Below are positions 1 through 6,472 of a stretch of 7,295 nucleotides of DNA, in pieces. The notes beneath the pieces are model-generated. The model searched no databases, was not told where the DNA came from, and saw nothing but the letters and a program-made list of their open reading frames with translations. Source of the DNA: Blastocatellia bacterium (GTDB lineage Bacteria > Acidobacteriota > Blastocatellia > Pyrinomonadales > Pyrinomonadaceae); contig JACDAK010000016.1 in the NCBI GenBank assembly GCA_013695495.1, forward strand, positions 1 to 7,295, in the 5' to 3' direction. The first letter of the stretch is position 1. Every line of letters starts with the position of its first letter. Both the position numbers and the translations under genes were made by a program.

Positions 1-288
1 GTCTTTGATCTTGGTTTAATTGGCAGACCGTCGGCGGTAAACTTGCCGACTTGTTGATGGCCGTAGCCGATAGTGATCGTTTCGTTAAGGTGTTGGTAGA
101 CGATGACTCGTGAGCCTTCGAGCGAGCCGCGCCAGGATTGTTTATCTATTTGCAGGGTCATATTTTTGAATTTGACGGTGTTGTCACGATTAACGGTCCG
201 CTCGGTCTGGACAGAGACGGTCGAGGTCCACTCTCATGCACGGAACGAACGCCGTTTCGTGTTCTTGTGCTTTGACGCTTCTGGACAT
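1..288 (-). pseudogene. Decayed C-terminal end of an IS481/ISNCY-like transposase (partial, frameshifted)
   Basis: The minus strand is open from 233 to 1 and runs off the left edge. It reads as the C-terminal barrel-like part of integrase-type (DDE) transposases: a VQTERTVNRDNTVKF segment, then QSWRGSLEGSRV and a YQHLNETITIGYG stretch. These match, from memory, the family pattern of ERTV..DNTV, then LQ...R..L.G.RV.V..HLDGT..I.YG. The 5' part of the same similarity (AFVPCMRVDLDR) lies in a different frame, which begins at an ATG at 286-288 and stops soon after. The two frames join near 213-219, and the downstream frame has a TGA at 234-236. The copy is therefore frameshifted and lacks a usable start. 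The catalytic DDE core would have to lie to the right, where only non-coding sequence is found, so the element is truncated. The family call is by eye. IS481 versus ISNCY is not resolved. Confidence 0.6.
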
Positions 289-588
289 ACCTGGCGCATG
301 TGGATCAGTATCACTACATGGCTAAGCGATGGCCGGCCGTGAAGGAGGGAACGGCTTCCAATCAGAGTTCGTACGTCCTCGCCCACTGGTTTATTTCAAC
401 TCCATCGCAGACGAACCTCCTTCGCCATGGGCTTGCGAGCCTTTGGTGGGCGGCGCATTTGTCCTACGACACGTAAAAGCAAGCACGATGCTTGCGGCTC
501 CAGTCGGATACCCGGGTGCTACCGATCGCGGTCTTTACGCACCGCCGGTAGCTAGTATTTTTGGCCGAACCGTTATATATTTCAGCGG
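289..588. other. Non-coding stretch between IS remnant and kinase gene
   Basis: No convincing coding sequence is seen on either strand. The short open frames here have no recognisable motifs and no ribosome binding site. The left part may be further degraded mobile-element DNA. The right part (about 479-552) holds two strong hairpins, listed separately. No clear sigma-70 promoter for the downstream kinase was found; an AT-rich TATATAT at 574-580 is the only candidate -10 and has no well-spaced -35. Confidence 0.5.
479..552. repeat. Two adjacent hairpins, probable interspersed structured repeat
   Basis: The first hairpin is a perfect 7-bp stem, GCAAGCA (479-485) with TGCTTGC (489-495), and a 3-nt loop. 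The second is nested. GCTACCG (518-524) pairs with CGGTAGC (546-552). Inside it GCGGT (528-532) pairs with ACCGC (541-545), with an ATC bulge and an 8-nt loop. A palindromic CCCGGG (511-516) lies between them. Two compact GC-rich hairpins in a non-coding stretch beside an IS scar resemble REP/BIME-type interspersed repeats. A run of five T (558-562) follows soon after on the + strand, so a terminator role is possible, though no gene reads into it. Copy number elsewhere in the genome is unknown. Confidence 0.45.
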
Positions 589-1731
589 GTGTTGCATGAA
601 TTTCTAACAGCTAACCGGGTCGAGCTTATTGCACGCTGCAAAGCGAAAGTGGCGGATCGGGCGTCGGCCGGCATATCGTCGGAAAAACTGGAATTCGGCA
701 TCTCGATTTTTCTTGATCAACTGATAAAAACCCTCGAGGTCGAACAGACAAATGCACCCCTGAAAAGCCGCAGCGTTTCAGGGCCAGCGGGTGGCGGCAA
801 CCTCGCCCATTCGGAAGTAGGCGAGACGGCGGGGCAGCACGGGCGGGAACTTTTGAGGAACGGGTACACGATCGACCAGGTCGTTCACGACTATGGCGAC
901 CTGTGCCAGGCAATAACGGACCTTGCGTTCGAAAACAACTTTGAGTTACGCATCGAAGAATTTCGCACGCTCAACCGCTCTTTGGACAACGGAATTGCCG
1001 AAGCCGTCACCGAGTTTGCGTATCTACGAGACTTCGCAACGGCACGCAAGGCAGAGTTCGCGCTGAACGAACGGCTAGGAGAGTTCGCCCACGAAATGCG
1101 AAATATGCTGAATTCGGCGATGATGGCCGTTGCGGCAATAAGGGCGGGCGCGGTCGGGCCCGGCGGGGCAACCGCTATGGTCCTCGATCGCAGCTTGGTC
1201 GGCTTGAAGAATCTCGTCGACCGCTCACTTTCCGAGGTCCGCGTTACGGCAGGAATGCCGATCACTCATGAACTGTTTTCGCTTTCGGATTTTGTCGCGG
1301 AAGTTCGAATGTCCGCACAACTCGCAGCGGACCTTAAAGGATGCTCTCTCACAATAACGTTCGTCGAGCCTCTTCTGGCGGTCTACGGCGACCGCGATCT
1401 GATATTGGGGGCCGTCGGCAACGTGCTGCAAAACGCATTTAAATTCACCGAGAAAAATTCCGAGGTCACGATGACCTGCTATGGAGCGGCCGACCGGATC
1501 ATTATCGAGGTGGGCGACCACTGCGGCGGGCTGCCTGAAGGTGACGCCGAGAAGATGTTTCTGCCTTTCACGCAGGCGGGCGAAGATCGATCCGGCCTCG
1601 GACTCGGCCTTTCGATCTCCCGGCGAAGTATTGAGGCGAACAATGGAACTCTCAGGGTCCGCAATCGGCCCGGTTCGGGTTGTGTCTTCACCATCGACCT
1701 CCCCCGCCACGCAATGCCCCTTGCACCTTGA
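589..1731 (+). CDS. Soluble orphan sensor histidine kinase with RsbRD-type N-terminal domain
   Basis: The 380-residue protein has no signal peptide or membrane segment, so it should be cytoplasmic. Residues 1 to about 145 fit the RsbT co-antagonist RsbRD N-terminal domain (LHEFLTANRVELIARC, then a helical bundle with HGRELLRNGYTIDQVVHDYGDLC). The dimerisation/phosphoacceptor region carries the H-box EFAHEMRN with His168. The ATPase domain shows the N-box NVLQNAFKF (Asn278, Asn282), a G1 box DHCGGLP (Asp310), an F-box FLPF (324-327) and a G2 box GLGLGL (336-341). All catalytic elements are present, so it should autophosphorylate. The signal is unknown and no response regulator lies in the window. 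The start is GTG at 589, followed directly by TTG; there is no good Shine-Dalgarno sequence, and the conserved LHEFL opening supports this start. Very similar kinases are, from memory, common in Proteobacteria. With the adjacent IS remnant this hints at horizontal transfer, which is inference. Confidence 0.88.
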   Translation: MLHEFLTANRVELIARCKAKVADRASAGISSEKLEFGISIFLDQLIKTLEVEQTNAPLKSRSVSGPAGGGNLAHSEVGETAGQHGRELLRNGYTIDQVVHDYGDLCQAITDLAFENNFELRIEEFRTLNRSLDNGIAEAVTEFAYLRDFATARKAEFALNERLGEFAHEMRNMLNSAMMAVAAIRAGAVGPGGATAMVLDRSLVGLKNLVDRSLSEVRVTAGMPITHELFSLSDFVAEVRMSAQLAADLKGCSLTITFVEPLLAVYGDRDLILGAVGNVLQNAFKFTEKNSEVTMTCYGAADRIIIEVGDHCGGLPEGDAEKMFLPFTQAGEDRSGLGLGLSISRRSIEANNGTLRVRNRPGSGCVFTIDLPRHAMPLAP

Positions 1732-1776
1732 GGTTTCGACCACTCCATCAATATGCACTGGCTTGCCGCCGAAAGA

Positions 1777-1824
1777 GCGTTCCGGAAAACGGAACGCCTC
1801 GCCGATCTCTCGACGAGGCTTTTG
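1777..1824 (+). terminator. Overlapping hairpins forming a terminator between convergent genes
   Basis: A perfect 8-bp stem, GCGTTCCG (1777-1784) with CGGAACGC (1790-1797), has a GAAAA loop. It is followed by a second stem, GCCTCG (1796-1801) with CGAGGC (1814-1819), then TTTT. The two share bases 1796-1797, so they cannot both form completely. The second hairpin plus T-run is a plausible intrinsic terminator for the kinase gene. The first also forms on the minus strand and may help stop transcription from the convergent radical SAM gene. A further 6-bp stem, CAAGCT (1876-1881) with AGCTTG (1885-1890), lies just past that gene's stop codon. Confidence 0.6.
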
Positions 1825-1904
1825 ATGTTTGTTGCCCTTCCTTACGTCCGGGCTCCGGACACTACCGACATGATACAAGCTATAAGCTTGCCCTCCAGTC
1901 GTAA

Positions 1905-3941
1905 TTATTCAGCGATCGACATGTCCTTTTCGACTTTCTTCTCGCGTTTGAGCCCACCGATCTGAACCATGGGTTCTGCCTTGATCTGGTTTTTGTCGAG
2001 CACCATCTGGTTATAAAGCTTACGCATCATCTGCATTTCTTCAGCAGCGGTCTTGGGACCATCCATTTCCGGCTTGTTGGGCCGTGCAAGATCGACCTGG
2101 TTGAGGTTTAGGTTGTGCGACGCGTCGCCGAGCTCTACTTCTTTACCGCGAGCAAACACTTCGTGCCGGCCGTGGTCCTTATACCACTGAGCAACCGTCG
2201 CATTCTGATGCATATGCTCAATAATGTTACGCCAGCCGATCCCCGTGTTATATGCACAGAAGCTGATCTCACCTTCCTGCGTACCATAAGGGATGATACA
2301 CATCTCGGTACGGCGGAAATCGTAGTTGAAAAGATCCTGGAACCACATTCCCGCAATGAACAAAAAGTTCCAAGGGTCCTGCCGCCTTTTCTCAATATCC
2401 TCAACCGTCCTGTCCGGCCCGACCTTTCCATAATCCTTGCCCGACAAACCAAACGATTTATCAAACTTCTTCAAAATGCCGCCCAGCGTCAGCGAATTAG
2501 GTGCACCGTAAGGATTGTAGTTCTTAAGCAGTGCAAGCCCCATCATTATATTAGAGAACCACTTGCCTCGGTTCGTATCGGTAATATGCTGCATGTCCGT
2601 AACCAGCCCCTGAATATTCAGGAACTGCGGAACCGGAGCCATCTCCTTCGTTTCCTTATTGACCATTACAGCCGTACCCACGCCGCAGTTCGGGTGGCAC
2701 CCGCACGAAACCTGGCCCCACTCGGCCTCCGGCCCATGCACCACATCCGCAAAATCCGCAAATGCTCCCATCAGCGACAGCGGGAACCAATCCCTCGTCG
2801 GCTCCGTGATGCCAACCTGCTTCTGCACGTCTATCGCCAAATGCGACAGCGTATAACGCTGCTGCAGCCGCCTCTGCTCTGTGATCAGCTCATCCCGCCC
2901 CGTGAACGATACCGGCTGAAACGCAATGAACGAGATCTTCTTCGGATTTTCCAACGCAAACCTAATGATCGACCCAACTTGGTCATTATTTATATTGTTG
3001 ACCAGTGTCGTTACCAAAATAATATCAACACCCGCCTCATGCAGATTGTTTATCGCCCGCAGCTTCACATCAAACAAATTCCCGATCTGCCTATGCGAGT
3101 TCGCATCGTTCCCAATTCCGTCAAACTGCAAATAAACAAACCGCAAACCAGCCTCAGCCGCCTCACGACAAAATTCTTTTGACTTCGCAAACTCGATCCC
3201 GTTCGTCGCCGCCTGCACCGAGTTATACCCAACCTTCCGAGCATACCGCACCGCATCCAAAAAGTGCGGCGAAAGCGTAGGCTCTCCACCCGAATACTGC
3301 ACCGACATCTGCCGCCGCGGCTTGATCTGAATCGCGTTGTCCAAGATCTCCTGAACGTCCTCCATCGAAAGCTCATGAACGAACCCAACCTGATTCGCAT
3401 CCATGAAGCAAGGGTCGCACATCATGTTGCAGCGGTTCGTAAGGTCAACGGTCAAAACCGCACCGCGGCCATATTTAATGGTCGACGTCCCGTGGTTGTG
3501 GAGCTTTTCATCATTGTGCGACGCCATGTCCCGCCCTGGGAAGAGCGATTCGATATGCTGGAGGAACTTAGCGTCGATCGCCATCATGTCCTCGAAATGG
3601 CCGTGCTTGGGACAATCTTTAATCATCCAAACTTCGCCATCGCGTTCGATGATCTGCGCTTTGATTTCACCGACCTGTTCATTTACAAGCGTTGCAACGT
3701 CACGCGACCCTGAGAGGATCTCTTCGCGTGCCTCGATAACGCAGTTGGGGCAGAGCGAATCAGTCTGCCGCGGAAATCCAAGCGTCGGCTTGGATTTCTG
3801 CCACGATTTGAGGATCGGCTTGTCGGCCCACTTCGGGGTGAACGATGCGTTCGGCTTAAATTGATTGACAGACCTCACCGCGTTAAATACGCCGCCGGCT
3901 ACATACGTCAGTCCTTTTTCAAAGTGTTTAATAGGTCTCAT
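1905..3941 (-). CDS. Radical SAM enzyme, tetraether lipid synthase (Tes/MJ0619-like) family
   Basis: The protein has 678 residues. An N-terminal metal-binding module has CPNC (Cys64, Cys67) and CPKHG (Cys110), followed by a D..F stretch typical of MJ0619-like proteins. The radical SAM core begins with CNMMCDPC (Cys171, Cys175, Cys178; the CxxxCxxC that binds the SAM-cleaving 4Fe-4S cluster). It continues with SGGEPTL (217-223), the SAM-binding GGE motif, and an LQFDG strand near 271-275. Further cysteines in CGCHPNC (413, 415, 419) and the C-terminal MCIIPYG...ISFCAYN region (Cys548, Cys562) look like auxiliary cluster ligands. Archaeal Tes joins two lipid tails by a C-C bond to make membrane-spanning lipids, and homologues in Acidobacteria have been linked to iso-diabolic acid/brGDGT-type lipids. 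That role here is inferred. At 678 residues it is longer than the roughly 500-residue archaeal member, with extra sequence after CPNC (about 68-90) and a charged tail (about 605-678). GGAG at 3952-3955, 10 nt from the ATG, supports the start. It stands alone, convergent with the kinase and divergent from the hexomutase. No clear promoter was identified. Confidence 0.82.
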   Translation of the reverse strand: MRPIKHFEKGLTYVAGGVFNAVRSVNQFKPNASFTPKWADKPILKSWQKSKPTLGFPRQTDSLCPNCVIEAREEILSGSRDVATLVNEQVGEIKAQIIERDGEVWMIKDCPKHGHFEDMMAIDAKFLQHIESLFPGRDMASHNDEKLHNHGTSTIKYGRGAVLTVDLTNRCNMMCDPCFMDANQVGFVHELSMEDVQEILDNAIQIKPRRQMSVQYSGGEPTLSPHFLDAVRYARKVGYNSVQAATNGIEFAKSKEFCREAAEAGLRFVYLQFDGIGNDANSHRQIGNLFDVKLRAINNLHEAGVDIILVTTLVNNINNDQVGSIIRFALENPKKISFIAFQPVSFTGRDELITEQRRLQQRYTLSHLAIDVQKQVGITEPTRDWFPLSLMGAFADFADVVHGPEAEWGQVSCGCHPNCGVGTAVMVNKETKEMAPVPQFLNIQGLVTDMQHITDTNRGKWFSNIMMGLALLKNYNPYGAPNSLTLGGILKKFDKSFGLSGKDYGKVGPDRTVEDIEKRRQDPWNFLFIAGMWFQDLFNYDFRRTEMCIIPYGTQEGEISFCAYNTGIGWRNIIEHMHQNATVAQWYKDHGRHEVFARGKEVELGDASHNLNLNQVDLARPNKPEMDGPKTAAEEMQMMRKLYNQMVLDKNQIKAEPMVQIGGLKREKKVEKDMSIAE

Positions 3942-4404
3942 TGTTAAGTTGCTCCAAAGATATTCTGATTGCTTCGTGTTGCGGAGAGCGCAGACTTGTC
4001 TACTTTCTTAAGAGGCAAGGCGTGTGCCAGCATTTTCGCTGAGCTGTAAATCGTTTGCTTAGACTGTTTCGGGTTTCAGGAGGTGACTTCGCCGAAAAGA
4101 CAGCTGTGTCAAAGTGGCCAGCTCACCTGCAGTCGGCGGAGAATGGGTCTATTTGATACAAAACTCGGGTAAAATTACTCTCCTGTTTAAGGTGTTTAAG
4201 GATAGTTGGATTCTGGTGTGATAACTCCCGCTTGGCCCGGAAGACGTTATGCAAATTAATGGGTTTCGCGATGAGTAATGGGCACCTCGCGCGCGGCTGA
4301 TTCGGTCAGAACGAATGATTCTTAAGCGCGTTAATAAGCACACACCTTAAGGCACCGCCGGTAACTTATTGCGAACACATCACTTATATTTATTAAAAAA
4401 GCGC
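3942..4404. other. Divergent intergenic region rich in TTAAG/CTTAAG motifs, no gene seen
   Basis: This region separates the leftward radical SAM gene from the rightward hexomutase operon. No credible coding sequence was found on either strand. The palindrome CTTAAG occurs at 4007-4012, 4321-4326 and 4346-4351; the last lies inside the larger palindrome CCTTAAGG (4345-4352). Further TTAAG cores occur in a tandem 9-mer at 4184-4201. An AGGAGGTGA at 4078-4086 is a perfect Shine-Dalgarno string with no start codon at a proper distance; its AGGTGA (4081-4086) can pair with TCACCT (4123-4128). The region probably carries promoters and operators for both directions. A small RNA is possible but no known family was recognised. 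Confidence 0.45.
4184..4201. repeat. Perfect tandem 9-mer TGTTTAAGG x2
   Basis: TGTTTAAGG at 4184-4192 is repeated without a gap at 4193-4201. The TTTAAGG core resembles the CTTAAG palindromes nearby (4321-4326, 4345-4352). Direct repeats at 9-bp spacing could be a transcription-factor site, but no regulator is known from this window. Confidence 0.4.
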
Positions 4405-4434
4405 TTTACATTAAGTGTGGACTTATGCTAAAGT
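4405..4434 (+). promoter_or_regulatory. Putative sigma-70 promoter for the hexomutase-ftsB operon
   Basis: A -35 element TTTACA (4405-4410) and a -10 element TAAAGT (4429-4434) with a TG extension (TGC at 4426-4428) are separated by 18 nt. Transcription would start near 4441, giving a leader of about 80 nt before ATG 4523. An imperfect dyad, AAGTGT (4413-4418) and ACACTT (4440-4445), flanks the -10 and could be an operator. Because the GTG at 4415 lies inside this element, it argues against the long N-terminal version of the hexomutase. Confidence 0.4.
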
Positions 4435-4522
4435 TCTTAACACTTCAAGGGCAGTTGGGAAACAAGCGACGAGCACACGGGATAAACCTTCAATGGGCCG
4501 GGCCATCCGGCGTTCAGAGACA

Positions 4523-5911
4523 ATGGGAATTCGCTTCGGCACATCGGGCTGGCGGGCCATAATCGCTGAAGATTTCACCTTTGATAACGTCAGGCTCGTA
4601 ACCAACGCGATCTGCAGTTATTTGAAAACTGAGGACCAGAGCGGCGGCAAGCTGATCATCGGTCACGATTCTCGGTTCATGGGAGAAACGTTCGCATCGG
4701 TGGCGGCAGAAATTGCGTCGCGGAAAGGGTATGAGGTGCTTAAGTGCACGGGGCCGACACCGACGCCGACAATTTCGCATGCGGTGAGAAGGCTGGGGGC
4801 ACGCGGAGCGTTGAACTTTACGGCGTCGCACAATCCGCCGGAGTATCAGGGTATAAAGTTTTCGACGGCGGACGGAGCTCCCGCTCTTCCCGCAATCACG
4901 AAAGCGATAGAAGCGGGGATCGAGGGCCGAACTCAGGCCGAAGATGCGGTCGGCGGCAGTGTAGAGGATCATGATCCTGCACCAGACTATTTGGCGGACC
5001 TTGAAAGCAAGATCAGATTTGATGTGATAACGGCGGCAGGCGGGCGATATGCATACGACGCACTTTGGGGAACGGGACGCGGCTATCTTGACAATATATT
5101 AAGGAAGCACGGGCTCGAGGTAGAGACGATCCATGATTGGCGGGACGTCACCTTTGGCGGGCGATCACCTGAACCGGCAGAAGATCATATGGATGAGCTG
5201 AGGGCAGCGGTCGCAGATAATAAGCTTACTTTAGGGCTTTCGACCGACGGTGACGGAGACAGATTCGGGGTCATCGATAGCAACGGTGCATTCATAGCAG
5301 CAAACGAGATGATCGCACTTTTGACAGATTATTTGGCGGAGAGCCGCGAATGGAAGCTAGGTGTTGCAAGAAGCGTAGCCACATCACACCTGGTCGATCG
5401 GGTGGCAGAGAACAGAGGGTTGACGATATTTGAAACGCCGGTCGGTTTTAAGTTCATCGGAGAGATGATAAACCGCGACGAGATCATTCTCGGAGGAGAG
5501 GAGTCTGCAGGGCTTTCGATCCGCGGGCACTACCCTGAAAAAGACGGAATCTTGGCGTGTTTGCTTGCCGCGGAGGCCGTTGCGGCACGAGGGGCGAGCC
5601 TGGCAGAGCAGCTTGACGAGCTTTACGAAAGAGTCGGACGGCTATACTCAGGCAGGATCGGCGTAAGGCTTACGCCTGGGATATCCGAGGGTCTCGTTGA
5701 ATTGCTCGGTCGTGAGCCTCGCGAGATCGGCGGGCGAAGAGTTGAAAGGATAGACCGGACGGACGGGGTAAAGTTCTTTTTCAGCGCTGGGGATTGGATG
5801 CTGATGAGACCCTCAGGTACGGAACCGCTGGTGAGGATATACGCTGAGAGCGAGAGCGAGAGTGTTTTGGAAGAACTGCTGACGTCGGGCGAAAGATATC
5901 TGCTGGGTTAG
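4523..5911 (+). CDS. Alpha-D-phosphohexomutase (phosphoglucomutase/phosphomannomutase family)
   Basis: The product has 462 residues, normal for the family, which interconverts hexose 1- and 6-phosphates via a phosphoserine enzyme and a bisphosphate intermediate. Visible elements, numbered from ATG 4523, are: the N-terminal FGTSGWRA; the phosphoserine loop TASHNP (Ser102); the Mg-binding loop TDGDGDRFG (Asp242, Asp244, Asp246); the sugar-binding GGEESAG (324-330); and the C-terminal phosphate-binding loop RPSGTEP (428-434). FGGRSPEP (211-218) sits before domain 3. All catalytic residues are present. Glucose versus mannose or glucosamine specificity cannot be read from sequence. The frame stays open upstream to a GTG at 4415 and has another ATG at 4493. 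I chose 4523 because the family begins at MGIRFGTSGWRA, the extension has no similarity to the family, and a putative promoter covers the GTG. The RBS is weak (CAGAG at 4515-4519). It is the first gene of an operon with the FtsB-like gene. Confidence 0.92.
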   Translation: MGIRFGTSGWRAIIAEDFTFDNVRLVTNAICSYLKTEDQSGGKLIIGHDSRFMGETFASVAAEIASRKGYEVLKCTGPTPTPTISHAVRRLGARGALNFTASHNPPEYQGIKFSTADGAPALPAITKAIEAGIEGRTQAEDAVGGSVEDHDPAPDYLADLESKIRFDVITAAGGRYAYDALWGTGRGYLDNILRKHGLEVETIHDWRDVTFGGRSPEPAEDHMDELRAAVADNKLTLGLSTDGDGDRFGVIDSNGAFIAANEMIALLTDYLAESREWKLGVARSVATSHLVDRVAENRGLTIFETPVGFKFIGEMINRDEIILGGEESAGLSIRGHYPEKDGILACLLAAEAVAARGASLAEQLDELYERVGRLYSGRIGVRLTPGISEGLVELLGREPREIGGRRVERIDRTDGVKFFFSAGDWMLMRPSGTEPLVRIYAESESESVLEELLTSGERYLLG

Positions 5912-5916
5912 AAGAG

Positions 5917-6225
5917 ATGAATGCGACAGCCAAAAAGAAGACGAAAGAGAGGGCAATTCCCCGCTGGGCTCACTATGTGGCTGCGATCTCACTGGCGATA
6001 ATGATCGCATTAACAATAAATTACCGCGCCTTTAGCGAGTTGAGGACCGAAGACACGCAGCATGAAGAGCTGCAGCGACAGATACAGAGACTGACCGACG
6101 AGAATCTCGCATTACAGGAAGAGATTCATTATTTGAAAACAGATCCTAAAATGATCGAGCGTGAGGTGAAGAAATTCGGCCTCAAGCCTCGAGAGGAGCA
6201 ATTTTCCACCCAGCCAAATAAATAG
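5917..6225 (+). CDS. FtsB/DivIC-family septum formation initiator
   Basis: This 102-residue protein has a basic N-terminus (KKKTKERAIPR), one membrane helix at about residues 17-36, and then a coiled coil at about 43-75 rich in E, Q and L. It ends in the family hallmark YLKTDPKMIEREVKKFGL (72-89). This is the layout of FtsB/DivIC bitopic proteins, which join FtsL and FtsQ/DivIB in the divisome and sit in the inner membrane with the coiled coil in the periplasm. FtsL cannot be fully excluded, but the DPKMIERE motif favours FtsB/DivIC. The start is 5 bp after the hexomutase stop, inside an AGAAGAG purine run, so the two genes are probably co-transcribed and may be translationally coupled. The C-terminal tail (90-102) is polar and not conserved in the family as I know it. 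Confidence 0.85.
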   Translation: MNATAKKKTKERAIPRWAHYVAAISLAIMIALTINYRAFSELRTEDTQHEELQRQIQRLTDENLALQEEIHYLKTDPKMIEREVKKFGLKPREEQFSTQPNK

Positions 6226-6437
6226 ATTGAGCGGAAACGTCTATTTACGCGGCATTAACCACCAATAAAAACTGCCTTTTGCCTATCACTTCCGCACTTC
6301 CTTCAGGAACTGCCTTCCGAAAATTAGAGGCCTGTGTACCCGAAATACACAGGCCTCACTTCCGTTTGGGGGAGTGTATGAGTGCGAGTGGCGGGTGATA
6401 TAGGACCAGAGAGTTGGAAGCGACGAACTCGGTCGGC
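6226..6437. other. Intergenic region downstream of ftsB-like gene
   Basis: No gene was found. An AT-rich inverted repeat, AAATAGA (6220-6226) with TCTATTT (6240-6246), overlaps the ftsB stop codon. The octamer CACTTCCG occurs at 6287-6294 and 6357-6364, with CACTTCC at 6295-6301. ACTGCCTT occurs at 6271-6278 and 6309-6316. A strong hairpin at 6327-6357 is listed separately. The function of the short repeats is unknown. Confidence 0.4.
6327..6357. terminator. Perfect 12-bp hairpin, possible terminator or mRNA 3' end
   Basis: GAGGCCTGTGTA (6327-6338) pairs perfectly with TACACAGGCCTC (6346-6357) around a 7-nt loop, about 100 nt after the ftsB stop. No T-run follows on the + strand (ACTTCCG), so it is not a classic intrinsic terminator for the upstream operon. 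On the minus strand it is followed by TAATTTTC, a better tail, but no minus-strand gene is known there. It may be a bidirectional terminator, an mRNA-stabilising 3' hairpin, or a structured repeat. Confidence 0.45.
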
Positions 6438-6466
6438 TTGCAATATTGGTCAAAACGGGGTTTAAT
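6438..6466 (+). promoter_or_regulatory. Putative sigma-70 promoter of rpsU
   Basis: TTGCAA (6438-6443) and TTTAAT (6461-6466) are separated by exactly 17 nt. The -10 matches the consensus at 5 of 6 positions and the -35 at 4 of 6. Transcription would start near 6473, giving a leader of about 65 nt before the bS21 start codon. Confidence 0.5.
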
Positions 6467-6472
6467 GTTTGT

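Noticed and set aside
329..607. 92-residue open frame on the + strand before the kinase
   Set aside because: It crosses the hairpin repeat, has no similarity to anything I know, and overlaps the kinase start in another frame.
1225..1878. 217-residue open frame on the minus strand
   Set aside because: It is antisense to the histidine kinase and its terminator hairpins, with no motifs or ribosome binding site.
2115..3182. 355-residue open frame on the + strand
   Set aside because: It lies wholly antisense to the radical SAM gene, whose motifs are unmistakable. Its protein is Arg/Pro/Ile-rich with no recognisable domain, a typical codon-bias shadow.
4081..4170. Short frame from GTG at about 4083 following AGGAGG
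   Set aside because: The start codon overlaps the Shine-Dalgarno itself and the 29-codon product has no features.
6378..6398. Six-codon open frame (MSASGG) after GGGGGAG, upstream of rpsU
   Set aside because: The SD-to-ATG spacing is very short, it lies upstream of the predicted rpsU transcript start, and such tiny frames occur often by chance.
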